Assembly: GCA_035561135.1 (NCBI GenBank)
Contig: DATMYA010000048.1
Coordinates: 1 to 64,000, forward strand
Reading direction: 5' to 3'
Source of the DNA: Clostridia bacterium
GTDB taxonomy: Bacteria > Acidobacteriota > Terriglobia > Terriglobales > Acidobacteriaceae
DNA length: 64,000 nucleotides
In this document: piece after piece, positions 1-10,355 of the stretch
Layout of the letters: every line of letters starts with the position of its first letter
How positions within the stretch are numbered: the first letter of the stretch is position 1
Notes under the pieces: model-generated
Told to the model about the DNA's origin: nothing
What the model saw: only the letters and a program-made list of their open reading frames with translations
Databases searched by the model: none
Translations under genes and position numbers: made by a program

Positions 1-138
1 CCGGAACTTGATGTTCGGGTTGTGCTTCGCCAGAACCTTCGTGATCGCCGCCGTCAGCGTCGTCTTGCCATGATCAATGTGCCCAATCGTCCCAACGTTC
101 ACGTGCGGTTTGCTGCGGTCAAATTTCTCTTTCGCCAT
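1..138 (-). CDS. tuf: Elongation factor Tu, N-terminal fragment (cut by window edge)
   Basis: The first 46 residues of EF-Tu are visible. The protein opens with [20 protein letters not shown] and continues into the G1 P-loop (HIDHGKTT), which is diagnostic of EF-Tu, the GTPase that delivers aminoacyl-tRNA to the ribosome. The ATG is at 138 and the rest of the gene lies beyond the left edge. It is the last visible gene of the str operon, 90 bp downstream of fusA on the same strand. The order rpsL-rpsG-fusA-tuf is the classical one. Confidence 0.97.
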   Translation of the reverse strand, partial: MAKEKFDRSKPHVNVGTIGHIDHGKTTLTAAITKVLAKHNPNIKFR

Positions 139-228
139 TGCTCGAGCTCCGTTATTGATTTCTTCAGCAAGCGCAACTTGCGCTGTTGTTCGCTGCTTCC
201 GCCCGCGCTAACGGACGGCGAGAATTCA

Positions 229-2328
<2,100 letters not shown>

Positions 2329-2482
2329 AACTCTTACCTATTCCCTCGTCATTTCGCCGGCACCCTCGACGGCGCACTTCTTACAGATTGGCAGCCGAGG
2401 ATGGCTGCCCCACTCACACGGCCCGTTTGTCGCGTCCGGCAATCCCCGGGAACGCCGGAGAAGGCCACCTGCTGATTACCAA

Positions 2483-2953
2483 TTACCAGCGGTAGTGCGC
2501 GAAGGCCTTGTTGGCCTCAGCCATACGGTGGACATCTTCTTTCTTCTTCATCGCCGCGCCTTTGCCATTGGCGGCGTCAAGCAACTCATTCGTCAGCTTG
2601 TCGACCATGCCCTTTTCGGCACGCGCGCGCGCATAGCTGACCAGCCAGCGGATGGCCAACGAGGTGCGACGATCGGGATTTACTTCGACCGGCACCTGGT
2701 AGTTAGCGCCACCGACACGGCGGGTCTTCACTTCCAGAAGAGGCTTGCAGTTCTCAACCGCCTTCTTGAACAGCTTGAGGGCTTCGTCTCCGCCCTTCTG
2801 CTGCAACTTGTCCATGGCTTCGTAGAAGATGCCCTGCGCGGTGCTCTTCTTGCCCTGCCACATCATGGAGTTCACGAACTTATTGACAAGAGTCGAGCCA
2901 TAAACCGGATCGGCTATCGGCTCCCGCTTCGAGATGTGTCCTTTTCTCGGCAT
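2483..2953 (-). CDS. rpsG: 30S ribosomal protein S7
   Basis: The 156-residue protein opens with [20 protein letters not shown] and has the conserved S7 core ([21 protein letters not shown]). The length is normal. S7 nucleates assembly of the 30S head by binding the 3' domain of 16S rRNA. In enterobacteria S7 also represses translation of its own operon, but whether this happens here cannot be read from the sequence. It starts 22 bp after the rpsL stop and is followed 154 bp later by fusA, so it is the second gene of the str operon. Confidence 0.97.
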   Translation of the reverse strand: MPRKGHISKREPIADPVYGSTLVNKFVNSMMWQGKKSTAQGIFYEAMDKLQQKGGDEALKLFKKAVENCKPLLEVKTRRVGGANYQVPVEVNPDRRTSLAIRWLVSYARARAEKGMVDKLTNELLDAANGKGAAMKKKEDVHRMAEANKAFAHYRW

Positions 2954-2975
2954 GCTTTCCTCAAAACCTCACGCG

Positions 2976-3350
2976 CTACGCCTTGGGGCGCTTCGCTCCA
3001 TATTTCGAACGGCTCTGCTTGCGGTTGGCAACGCCGACTGAATCCAACGTGCCGCGAACAACGTGATAGCGGACGCCAGGCAGATCCTTCACGCGGCCGC
3101 CGCGGATCAGCACAATCGAGTGCTCCTGCAGGTTGTGGCCGACGCCGGGAATGTAAGTCGTTACTTCAATGCTGTTGGTCAGGCGAACGCGAGCGACTTT
3201 ACGCAACGCCGAATTCGGCTTCTTCGGCGTCTGCGTGTACACGCGGGTGCAAACACCACGCTTCTGCGGACACGCCTGCAGCGCGGGACTAGCCGTCTTA
3301 TACCGCGGCGCCTTGCGACCTTTACGCACGAGTTGATTAAACGTAGGCAC
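2976..3350 (-). CDS. rpsL: 30S ribosomal protein S12
   Basis: The protein is 124 residues from a GTG start at 3350, the exact length of most S12 proteins. An AAGGAG Shine-Dalgarno at 3359-3364 sits 8 nt upstream and fixes this start, although the frame stays open further upstream. Conserved S12 segments are present: [22 protein letters not shown] text in the middle and [12 protein letters not shown] near the C-terminus. S12 sits in the decoding centre and is the classical target of streptomycin resistance mutations. The conserved lysine positions are intact. This is the first gene of the str operon. Confidence 0.96.
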   Translation of the reverse strand: MPTFNQLVRKGRKAPRYKTASPALQACPQKRGVCTRVYTQTPKKPNSALRKVARVRLTNSIEVTTYIPGVGHNLQEHSIVLIRGGRVKDLPGVRYHVVRGTLDSVGVANRKQSRSKYGAKRPKA

Positions 3351-3585
3351 TCTTGCAGCTCCTTGTATTGCAGGCGGCCATACGCACGCCTGCGGCAGTC
3401 GCACCGCTGCGCTCGGCGCAGAGCGGTAACGTATCTGCTTCAACCCTTGATAAGGGACTGATCGGCAACCGGAAATCCCTTGTCGCAAAGACGACTGGGC
3501 CGGGGCCTGACCATACTTCCCCGCAGGCTCAGAGAACAGCTTTCGGGGAACTTGGGTTTCCTTGAGTTGGCCAGCGACGGTGGCG

Positions 3586-3759
3586 CTATGACCCGCTCAC
3601 GCGGAAGCACTCCGTTTCGAAGACCTCGATCTGCATACCCTTCCGCATAGCGCGGAAGGTAGCGCAGATCTGTTTCAGCGAGGGTGCCCTAATCTCGGAC
3701 GAAACGAACACGTCCTCGGGCAAACATCTCGACAGCTCAGCCAGAAGAGCTTTGGGCAA
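3586..3759 (-). CDS. Possible small leader ORF (57 codons) upstream of rpsL
   Basis: An uninterrupted minus-strand frame runs from a TTG at 3759 to a TAG at 3586, inside the region between the predicted str promoter and rpsL. The predicted peptide begins [18 protein letters not shown] and ends in [12 protein letters not shown]. Third codon positions are clearly G/C-rich, as in neighbouring genes, which is the main support. There is no good Shine-Dalgarno before the TTG. An internal ATG lies within the hairpin at 3639-3659. I do not recognise the peptide. It could be a real small protein, a leader peptide, or a chance frame in a long 5' UTR. Confidence 0.3.
   Translation of the reverse strand: MPKALLAELSRCLPEDVFVSSEIRAPSLKQICATFRAMRKGMQIEVFETECFRVSGS
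3639..3659 (-). promoter_or_regulatory. Hairpin in the str operon leader
   Basis: A perfect 8-bp inverted repeat (CCTTCCGC / GCGGAAGG) with a 5-nt loop lies in the transcribed leader about 290 nt upstream of rpsL. No T-run follows on the minus strand, so it is not a terminator. It may be an RNA structure in the leader. No known ribosomal-protein leader motif was recognised. Confidence 0.4.
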
Positions 3760-3820
3760 GCCGACCGCTAACGATCACACACACGCTCGTCAACGAAGAC
3801 TTGACTCGCAGAACCTAGCA

Positions 3821-3849
3821 AATATAGCAACTCAGGAGTTGGCCGTCAA
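3821..3849 (-). promoter_or_regulatory. Predicted sigma-70 promoter of the str operon
   Basis: On the minus strand a TTGACG -35 box (3844-3849) is followed after exactly 17 bp by a TATATT -10 box (3821-3826). This is a strong match to the housekeeping consensus. Transcription would begin near 3814, giving a leader of about 460 nt before rpsL. The remaining sequence up to 4291 shows no convincing gene. It holds only a small inverted repeat near 4171-4200 (GCCTT / AAGGC). Confidence 0.6.
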
Positions 3850-4291
3850 CCTTGAGCTCACGAAATCAGGGCTCGCAATTGACAAAACGGATTCTACCAC
3901 AGCTTTTCCGCGCTCGTGCCCAACCACTCATCCCGGCAGGCGCGATTTTTCGCGGGGCCGCTCCCTGCCGGCCGATCACAATCGGCATTTCACGCACCTT
4001 CCAATCACGCGTTCCGCGGCAGATACATCAATCGCAATCGCCAAGACTGGCGGACAATACTCATTCACCGCCGAGCGCTGTACGCAGAGAGGTGGACGTT
4101 GGCGCTGCCGCAATCTGAAATTGTACTCGGCTCGAGTGAACCCGTCCCTCAGTAGTGGTCGACGTTGTAAGCCTTGCGCTTACAAGGCGTAAGGCGCTGC
4201 GCAACTTGCCGAATTATGCCTGAGCCTCTACACTGATTTTTCCACCCAATCGCGGTACCGCGCCGTCATCTGCACTGCGCGGGGAGGATAC

Positions 4292-6340
4292 ATGGAGCGG
4301 TTTGCATCCAGGCTTTTTGTTTCATACGTCATCATTCTGGTGGCACTTTCGCTTGTTGCTTGCGGAGGCAGCCAGTTCGCTGAGGCCAACAAGGTAGCCA
4401 AGGTCACCGTCGCGCCCGCGACTCTGTCGATGAACAAGGGCGATGTTGTTCAGCTCACTCCTGTGGCCGTTGATGCAAGCGACGCGCAAGTCCTCGCGCA
4501 ATTTTCCTACACCAGCAACAATCCCGAAGTTCTCTCCGTCTCTACGGCCGGGAACGTGTGCGCCGGTAAGTGGGACGCAAATTTCATTGTCTGCACACCT
4601 GCCGCCACGGTCGGTAGCGCCGAGGTGACGATTACAAGCCAGAGCGTCTCGACAAAGGTTCCTGGCGTTGTGCATGAGCACGTGGACATCGTTTCAGTGA
4701 TACCGCCGCCGGCGGGCTGCATCTCTGCGAAGGAAACGCAGCAACTCACGGCGAAGGCGTTCAGCAAAGATGCCGCTGCGTGTGCGCGTCTTAACGCGAC
4801 CGTTCCTTGCGAGTTGCCCGCTGCAACGCTCGGACAATTCACCTGGACCTCAACGGATTTGGACGTCGTCACTATCGACAACACCGTCGAAAAATCCGGC
4901 TTGGCTACGGCCGGCATCCCGGGACGAACAACGGTATACGCCGCGCTGAGTTCGAACCACAGCCCCAGCGTCAACTTCACAACTTGCCCGGTGGCTTCGC
5001 TGGCAATCACGGTGAAAGACTCGACCGCAGCGCCGTTCACGGTCGAGAAGGCGACGACGAAGGTCATTGAGGCGACGGCGATTGATTCAAAAAACAAGAC
5101 GCTGGATAACGTTCCGATTTCCTGGTCATCGTCGCAACCGTTTGCGATGTCGATTACATCGTCATCAGCGACTCCGCAAACCGGTTCGGCAACGGCGAAC
5201 GCAGCGGGAACGTCCACGCTGGTCGCTTCCTGCGTGCCTTCCACCTGCAATCGCAATCTCGACCCCGTTTTCAGCAATCCAATCATCGCCACGATCAGCG
5301 GCACGGCTGCGGGCACGGTATATGTCGGTAGCACCAGCAGCACGAAGCTCATCCCGGTGGACGTCGCCACAAATACGGCGGGAACCGCGATTACGCTGCC
5401 GCGCGCGCCGAATTCCATCCTGATCAATCGGCAAGGCACGAAGGGAATTCTGGGAGCGGACGCTGACGGGATCATGCTGCTCGACACGGCGTTGGTTACG
5501 GTCCAGACATTGGGCGTCAGTGGCCGCGTGGTCGCTTTTTCGTACGATGGCAGCATCGCGGTAATCAGCAATGCGGCGGCGAACAGCGTCACCTTCATCG
5601 ATGTTCCGAAGGGTAGTGTGAGTCCGGCGCTCTCCATTCCCGGCGGGATCAAGGCCGCGGAGTTCACCCCGGATAACCGCTATTTGTTTATGGTCGGCAA
5701 CAATCGGTTGTACGTCTTGAACCTGCTCACCGGCCTGACCGACCAGCCCCTTGGAGCCACGCCGAGCGGCGTTGCCTCGCTCGCGAACGGACCTGCCGCA
5801 TACGTGACAATTCCCGGAGCGATACAGGCGCGCGCCACCTGTAACGGTACCGTCGTCGATACTCAGACGGCTGCGAATCCCACGCTTGTCGCTGCCATCC
5901 CGAATGGCGATGGCGTTCTGGCATACGACTCGCCAAACATTGTGCATGTCTCGAGCGTAAACGCGACGCAGACCTGCCCTCCTACGCTGACAGAAAGCAG
6001 CAACACGGTGGACCTGCTCGGCGGTAGCGTCTCCGCACGGCAGTTGCTCGTCACGCCGGATAGCAAGTTTGCCTTCATCACCAATGACAGCGCGAAGTTG
6101 CTCTCCTATGACTTGTCAGCAAAAACGGCGAAGACGATTACGCTGGCGGCGGGCGCAGCGGAGTCTTACACGCAAGGCGTAACGCTCGACGGCAAGACGC
6201 TCTACGTCGGCGCGAAGGACGGAACGCTGCACCGCATCGACGTGGCGACGCTGGCCGATGTGCAACAGATAATCGTGGGCCTCACAAAGGCTGATAACAC
6301 GGCGGCAGTGCCCGATCTGGTCGCAATGCGCAACAAGTAG
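4292..6340 (+). CDS. Surface lipoprotein with Ig-like domains and a beta-propeller
   Basis: The 682-residue protein has a lipoprotein signal: a hydrophobic segment (FVSYVIILVALSLVAC) and a lipobox with the lipidated Cys near residue 24. Residues 37-115 look like a bacterial Ig-like (BIG_2) domain: KVTVAPATLSMNKGDVVQL followed by a TSNNPEVLSV strand. Two more such modules are likely up to about residue 330. The C-terminal half has repeated strands with YVTN/NHL-like features (VYVGSTSSTKLIPVDVATN, FAFITNDSAKLLSYDL, LYVGAKDGTLHRIDV), consistent with a seven-bladed propeller. GGGGAGG lies 6 nt before the ATG. It is monocistronic, with a strong terminator behind it. An adhesive or binding role is inference. 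Confidence 0.75.
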   Translation: MERFASRLFVSYVIILVALSLVACGGSQFAEANKVAKVTVAPATLSMNKGDVVQLTPVAVDASDAQVLAQFSYTSNNPEVLSVSTAGNVCAGKWDANFIVCTPAATVGSAEVTITSQSVSTKVPGVVHEHVDIVSVIPPPAGCISAKETQQLTAKAFSKDAAACARLNATVPCELPAATLGQFTWTSTDLDVVTIDNTVEKSGLATAGIPGRTTVYAALSSNHSPSVNFTTCPVASLAITVKDSTAAPFTVEKATTKVIEATAIDSKNKTLDNVPISWSSSQPFAMSITSSSATPQTGSATANAAGTSTLVASCVPSTCNRNLDPVFSNPIIATISGTAAGTVYVGSTSSTKLIPVDVATNTAGTAITLPRAPNSILINRQGTKGILGADADGIMLLDTALVTVQTLGVSGRVVAFSYDGSIAVISNAAANSVTFIDVPKGSVSPALSIPGGIKAAEFTPDNRYLFMVGNNRLYVLNLLTGLTDQPLGATPSGVASLANGPAAYVTIPGAIQARATCNGTVVDTQTAANPTLVAAIPNGDGVLAYDSPNIVHVSSVNATQTCPPTLTESSNTVDLLGGSVSARQLLVTPDSKFAFITNDSAKLLSYDLSAKTAKTITLAAGAAESYTQGVTLDGKTLYVGAKDGTLHRIDVATLADVQQIIVGLTKADNTAAVPDLVAMRNK

Positions 6341-6378
6341 GCACTGACTGTTTTGCCAAATTAGCTAAACGTTCAACG

Positions 6379-6416
6379 AGGGCGCGGAAGAGCACCTCTT
6401 CCGCGCCCTTAGTTTT
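6379..6416 (+). terminator. Rho-independent terminator after the lipoprotein gene
   Basis: A perfect 13-bp stem (GGGCGCGGAAGAG at 6380-6392, complement at 6396-6408) with a 3-nt loop is followed by TTAGTTTT. It lies 40 bp after the stop codon of the lipoprotein gene. Confidence 0.9.
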
Positions 6417-6457
6417 CGTTCCACTGATGACTGTGACCAACTAACCCATTCGCAACC

Positions 6458-6486
6458 AAAAGCAAAGGCCCTCGCGCGCGAGGGCC
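6458..6486 (-). terminator. Rho-independent terminator for the 6518-8131 minus-strand genes
   Basis: A perfect 20-bp palindrome, GGCCCTCGCGCGCGAGGGCC (6467-6486), is followed on the minus strand by TTTGCTTTT. It sits 31 bp past the stop of the small gene at 6518. Together with the terminator at 6379 it separates two convergent transcription units. Confidence 0.85.
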
Positions 6487-6517
6487 AGCTAATGTTTCTG
6501 TTCTGGCGAGAGTGCGA

Positions 6518-6793
6518 TCAGGAAGAGGTACGGTCGTAATCCTCTGGATCGAGCCCGTGATACGCCAGCGTATCTTTCAGGCGATCACGCCACTCTTCCG
6601 GGGTGCACTCGATGAAGGCCAGCACCGCTGACTCCATCGAGATCTCGTCTTCTCCCTCGTCTTCGGCCAGGGATTCGGCGCGTGCGAAAGCTGCTTCGCG
6701 CACTGCATCGCGCACGCCAGCCGGCAGCTGCCTTAGCAATTCTCTCGCAATCTCGTTCGCTTCTTCAGACCATTCCATTACTTGTAAGCCCAT
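6518..6793 (-). CDS. Small PCP_red-like protein
   Basis: The 91-residue acidic protein resembles the PCP_red domain (the C-terminal module of light-independent protochlorophyllide reductase subunit B), which also occurs as small stand-alone proteins in non-photosynthetic bacteria. Fitting features are the opening MEWSEEANEIARELLRQLPA, the VRDAVREAAFARAESLAE helix and the acidic segment before ISMESAVLAF. The function of stand-alone forms is unknown, and nothing nearby suggests chlorophyll synthesis. Two starts are possible: the ATG at 6793, or one 5 codons later (MEWSEE) that fits the family better. Neither has a strong ribosome binding site. It lies downstream of nusB. Confidence 0.6.
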   Translation of the reverse strand: MGLQVMEWSEEANEIARELLRQLPAGVRDAVREAAFARAESLAEDEGEDEISMESAVLAFIECTPEEWRDRLKDTLAYHGLDPEDYDRTSS

Positions 6794-6835
6794 CTGATCC
6801 GTATTCGAATCAAAATGAAAAATGACGTTGATGTA

Positions 6836-7255
6836 CTACTTCTTGGCCGGCTCCAGGTCGCGCGCTACGCTGTCCAGCACTCCATTGATGAACTGCACCG
6901 ACTCCGGGCTGGAGAATCTGCGCGCAATCTCCAGCGCTTCGTTAATGACCACGGGTTTTGGCGTCTTCGGAAACCCGATGAACTCCGCCACACTCGCCCG
7001 CAGAATGTTACGATCGACAGCCGCCATGCGGTCCATGCGCCAATGTTCGGCATGACCCTCAATCAGTTTGTCGATCTCTCCCGCGCGCTCGATTGCCAGC
7101 CGGAACAAATCTTCGGCAAAGCCCTTGACGCTGTCCTCCAGGTCGTTGCGTTCTGCCCAAAACGTCTTCATTACCTGCTCTGAAGTCTGCCGTCCCATGT
7201 CGGACTGGAACAGCATCTGCAAAGCCAGCTCACGCGACTTTCTACGAGTGCCCAT
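6836..7255 (-). CDS. nusB: Transcription antitermination factor NusB
   Basis: The 139-residue protein begins MGTRRKSRELALQMLFQSDM, the typical NusB N-terminus, and ends with the conserved PVVINEALEIARRFSSPESV and FINGVLDSVAR segments. NusB binds boxA RNA with S10 and promotes antitermination on rRNA operons. The ATG at 7255 is preferred to an in-frame TTG three codons earlier. The gene follows ribH with a 42-bp gap on the same strand, a pairing seen in many bacteria. Confidence 0.93.
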   Translation of the reverse strand: MGTRRKSRELALQMLFQSDMGRQTSEQVMKTFWAERNDLEDSVKGFAEDLFRLAIERAGEIDKLIEGHAEHWRMDRMAAVDRNILRASVAEFIGFPKTPKPVVINEALEIARRFSSPESVQFINGVLDSVARDLEPAKK

Positions 7256-7297
7256 AAACCCCAATCAGAATCTTGCAATAAAAACTTCTACCAATTT

Positions 7298-8131
7298 CTA
7301 TTTCTTGTCCACTTGCTGCTTCAGCGAAGCCATCTCGACGGCAGCGAGCGCAGCCTCATATCCCTTGTTGCCGGCCTTCAGGCCGGCACGTTCGATGGCC
7401 TGTTCCAGCGTGTCGCACGTTAGCACGCCAAAGCCCATGGGCACTCCCGTCTCCTGCGATGCCTGACCCATGCCGCGCGTCACTTCGTTCGCGATCACCT
7501 CATAGTGCAACGTGCCGCCACGAAGAAGGCAGCCGAGACACACAATTGCGTCATATGTTCCGGTCTGTGCCAGATTGCGCGCCGCAACCGGAATCTCAAA
7601 CGCACCCGGCACGCGCACGATATGAATATCCTCGTTCCTGGCACCGGTTTGGCGCAACGCCTGAAGCGCGCCGGCAAGCAGGCGCTCCGTAATGAACGAA
7701 TTGAAACGCGCTACGACGAGCGCGAACTTCTTGCCCGAAGCTTCGAGCTTGCCTTCAATGCTCTGGTTTCGCCAGTCGTCGTTATACGAGAAAACGGCGA
7801 GCGTTCCCATCCCATTTGGCACCGCAAGCGTGAACATGCGCGCGCCCCAGTCGGCATCAGAAATCTCGTCCAGCACCTTGAAGCCGCGCTGCTGTGCGAC
7901 CTGGTACACGGCGTCTGCGCTGTCCGCTTCCACGACCAAGTCGGCATTGGGGAAACCTTCGCCCATGCCAATCTCGACGCCAGCCTCGGGCGCGTCCAGC
8001 TTGATACCCCGGCTACGACGACCATCCCAGGCTTCGCCATGCGCGAGGCCAAGAGCTGAGAAGAATTGCTTGAGCGCCTCATAATCCGCGTCGGTCTTTA
8101 CGACGAAGAGGCGATGAAAGGACTTGATCAT
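7298..8131 (-). CDS. ribH: VOC/glyoxalase-like domain fused to 6,7-dimethyl-8-ribityllumazine synthase
   Basis: The C-terminal ~155 residues (from about 123 of 277) are a complete RibH, which condenses the ribitylamino-pyrimidinedione with dihydroxybutanone phosphate in riboflavin synthesis. Visible are ARFNSFITERLLAGAL, the loop VPGAFEIPVAA and the catalytic motif RGGTLHYEVI, whose His is at about 209. The N-terminal ~116 residues (MIKSFHRLFVVKTDADYEAL ... VPNGMGTLAVFSY) look like one VOC (glyoxalase/bleomycin-resistance) domain, normally not part of RibH. The frame is continuous, with no stop between the modules. The ATG at 8131 is preferred to a TTG five codons upstream. RibH normally forms 60-mers or pentamers, so the extra domain would decorate the assembly. 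Its role is unknown. Confidence 0.87.
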   Translation of the reverse strand: MIKSFHRLFVVKTDADYEALKQFFSALGLAHGEAWDGRRSRGIKLDAPEAGVEIGMGEGFPNADLVVEADSADAVYQVAQQRGFKVLDEISDADWGARMFTLAVPNGMGTLAVFSYNDDWRNQSIEGKLEASGKKFALVVARFNSFITERLLAGALQALRQTGARNEDIHIVRVPGAFEIPVAARNLAQTGTYDAIVCLGCLLRGGTLHYEVIANEVTRGMGQASQETGVPMGFGVLTCDTLEQAIERAGLKAGNKGYEAALAAVEMASLKQQVDKK

Positions 8132-8190
8132 GCAGCAAACCGCCAATCTCAGTGAGAAACCCTCATCCTACAGGAACGGTTCTGAGTTGT

Positions 8191-8455
8191 CAGTTGTCAG
8201 TTGTCAGTTCCGGTTGCCAGTGTTTGAAGCAGTTGCGGTTGGCGTATTGAACCCAACCACTTGTCGGGTGTCAGTGAAACACTTGTTCGTTCCCGGTGTC
8301 GTTCGCAGGATAATGCGCGCCTTCAGTCTCGCGCTGCACAAAAGCAACATTCATCACGACACACTTCCGCTTCACTAAACTTTCCACTATCACTACTGCC
8401 CACCATACTGGCGACAACTGGCGGCCGGCAACCGGCAACTGACAACCGACAACTG
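8191..8455. repeat. 265-bp MITE-like segment with 30-bp imperfect terminal inverted repeats
   Basis: The arm at 8191-8220 (tandem CAGTTGT units then CCGGTTGCCAG) is nearly the reverse complement of the arm at 8426-8455, with about four mismatches in 30 bp. The ~205 bp between them hold no convincing gene. The segment fills the gap between ribH and the enoyl-CoA hydratase and ends 2 bp from the latter's stop codon. It belongs with the CAGTTGCCAG-type arrays in the atp operon. Confidence 0.6.
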
Positions 8456-8457
8456 GT

Positions 8458-9261
8458 TCACTCGCCTTTGAACTCCGGCGTGCGCTTATTGAGAAAAGCT
8501 TGGGTGCCCTCGTTCTTGTCCTCGGTTGCGCAGCACAGGCCGAATAGCGATGCTTCCAGAAACAAGCCTTCTTGCAAGGACATCTCCATGCCCTTGTTGA
8601 CGGCCTCGATGACGTACTGAATCGCGAGCGGCGCGTTGGCAATGATCTTCTGCGCGATGGCCTCAGCGCGAGCGATCAACTCAGCTTGCGGCACAACCTC
8701 ATTGACGAGGCCGATACGCAGAGCCTCCTGCGCCGAGATCACATCTCCGGTGAGCAGGATGTGTTGCGCAAGCCCTTTGCCGATGAGTCGAGGCAAGCGT
8801 TGCGAACCGCCATATCCGGGAATGATGCCCAGCTTCACTTCGGGCTGGCCAAGCTTCGCGTTCTCACTGGCGAGGCGCATGGTGCACGCCAAAGCCACTT
8901 CGCATCCACCGCCGAGCGCGAATCCGTTGATGCAGGCGATCACCGGCTTTCCGCAGTTCTCGATGAGGTCGAGCACGGCCTGACCGCGGCTGGCGTACTC
9001 CTTGCCTTCCACGGCGCCCTGCGTCGCGAGTTCATTGATATCGGCTCCGGCGATGAAAGCCTTCTCGCCCTCGCCCGTCAGGATGACGGCACGGATATCG
9101 GTGTCGGCCTTAACCATTTCGAAGGCGCGGCCAAGCTCGGCCATGGTTGCCGTGTTGAGCGCGTTGAGAACCTTCGGACGAGAGATGGTGACGTACGCGA
9201 TCTGCCTGCGCTTGTCGAATTTGATGTTCTCGAACTGCCAAGCTTGCGGAGATGAAGACAT
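8458..9261 (-). CDS. Enoyl-CoA hydratase (crotonase family)
   Basis: The 267-residue protein hydrates trans-2-enoyl-CoA to 3-hydroxyacyl-CoA. Crotonase signatures are present: the oxyanion-hole segment FIAGADINELA, the helix INGFALGGGCEVAL with the first catalytic Glu, and QPEVKLGIIPGYGGSQRLPR with the second. The ATG at 9261 is chosen because AGGAG sits 6 nt upstream, although the frame is open for 19 more codons. The gene lies 96 bp downstream of a 3-hydroxyacyl-CoA dehydrogenase, with a thiolase beyond. The three enzymes could run butyrate-type beta-oxidation or its reverse. Substrate chain length cannot be told from sequence. Confidence 0.9.
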   Translation of the reverse strand: MSSSPQAWQFENIKFDKRRQIAYVTISRPKVLNALNTATMAELGRAFEMVKADTDIRAVILTGEGEKAFIAGADINELATQGAVEGKEYASRGQAVLDLIENCGKPVIACINGFALGGGCEVALACTMRLASENAKLGQPEVKLGIIPGYGGSQRLPRLIGKGLAQHILLTGDVISAQEALRIGLVNEVVPQAELIARAEAIAQKIIANAPLAIQYVIEAVNKGMEMSLQEGLFLEASLFGLCCATEDKNEGTQAFLNKRTPEFKGE

Positions 9262-9357
9262 TGGAACTCCTGTCTGGCTATTCAAAATTGCACTCATTGG
9301 AAGGCAGCAAACAGCCACGATCGTTTCGGCACCGCACTGGGCGTAGTCGCGATCGAC

Positions 9358-10278
9358 CTACGCACCAGTCGCTCTTTGCAAGGCTCCGCCACTTCTCAAA
9401 GCGGCATCCTGCGGTTCAGGCTTCTCCGGATTGCTCCAGTCATAAAATCCTTTGCCGCTTTTCTTGCCGAACCAGCCGGCCATCACCATGCGCTTGAGCA
9501 GCGGAGGCGACGCGAACCGCCGCTCCTTGAATTCGTCGAACATGACATGGGTGATGTAGTAGGTCGTATCGAGGCCGACGAAATCGAGCAGAGTGAAGGG
9601 CCCCATGGGATGCCCGCAGCCGAGCTTCATTGCGAGGTCGATGTCGGCAATGGAGCCGACACCCTCTTCGTAGGCGCGAATGGCGTCGAGAAGATAAGGC
9701 ACCAGCAGGCGGTTCACGATGAACCCGGTTTTGTCGCTAGTGCGAACGGGAACTTTGCCGAGCCGTTGCCCGAACGAGAAAGCTGTCTCAAAGACCTGGT
9801 CGTCGGTGGCAATCGTGCGAACGACTTCGACTAGTTTCATCAGTGGCACGGGGTTGAAGAAGTGCAGCCCAATGAAGCGCTCGGGACGAGCCGTCGCCGT
9901 CATTACCTCTGTCACCGAGATCGACGATGTATTGGTCGCGAAAATTGCGCTCTTCTTCACGATCTTGTCGAGCCGGGCGAACATCTCTTTCTTCTCACCT
10001 GGGTTCTCGATAATCGCTTCGACGACGATGTCGCACTCGGCGAGATCCTCGGCGTTCATCGTACCCTTCAGACGTGCGCGCACGGTTTCAGCCGACTCTT
10101 TGAGCGTGCCCTTCTCGGCGAATTTCGCGAGCGACTTCTCGATGTTGCCAAAGCCTTTGTCGAGGAAGCGCTGTTCGGTCTCGAGCACCGTCACATCGAA
10201 GCCCGCCATCGCCGCGACTTGTGCGATACCGGAACCCATCAGTCCACAACCGAGTATGCCGACTTTCTTAATTTCCAT
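9358..10278 (-). CDS. 3-hydroxyacyl-CoA (3-hydroxybutyryl-CoA) dehydrogenase
   Basis: The 306-residue protein has the Rossmann motif GILGCGLMGSGIAQ at residues 7-20 for NAD(H) and the family signature NTSSISVTEV. The HFFNPVPLMKLVEV stretch carries the catalytic His, and the C-terminal domain holds GHPMGPFTLLDFVGLD. The length matches stand-alone short-chain HBD/PaaH-type enzymes rather than FadB fusions. It oxidises 3-hydroxyacyl-CoA to 3-ketoacyl-CoA. It is co-directional with the hydratase downstream and the thiolase upstream. A paralogue is encoded at 45331-46197. Confidence 0.92.
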   Translation of the reverse strand: MEIKKVGILGCGLMGSGIAQVAAMAGFDVTVLETEQRFLDKGFGNIEKSLAKFAEKGTLKESAETVRARLKGTMNAEDLAECDIVVEAIIENPGEKKEMFARLDKIVKKSAIFATNTSSISVTEVMTATARPERFIGLHFFNPVPLMKLVEVVRTIATDDQVFETAFSFGQRLGKVPVRTSDKTGFIVNRLLVPYLLDAIRAYEEGVGSIADIDLAMKLGCGHPMGPFTLLDFVGLDTTYYITHVMFDEFKERRFASPPLLKRMVMAGWFGKKSGKGFYDWSNPEKPEPQDAALRSGGALQRATGA

Positions 10279-10355
10279 TGTTCTTCCTTGTCATGAAGAA
10301 TAGCCGCGGACCACGCGGGTTGAAGCGGATTCTGAGAGATCGAGGAGCACGGCCC

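Noticed and set aside
3752..4192. A 146-codon plus-strand frame between the str promoter and the lipoprotein gene
   Set aside because: It overlaps the predicted promoter on the other strand, is rich in Arg/Ser/Thr/His and has no ribosome binding site.
4507..5667. A 386-codon minus-strand frame opposite the lipoprotein gene
   Set aside because: The plus strand has a signal peptide, lipobox, Shine-Dalgarno and terminator; the minus frame has none.
8132..8457. FMN riboswitch upstream of ribH
   Set aside because: No conserved FMN-element segments were recognised; the region is filled by an inverted repeat element.
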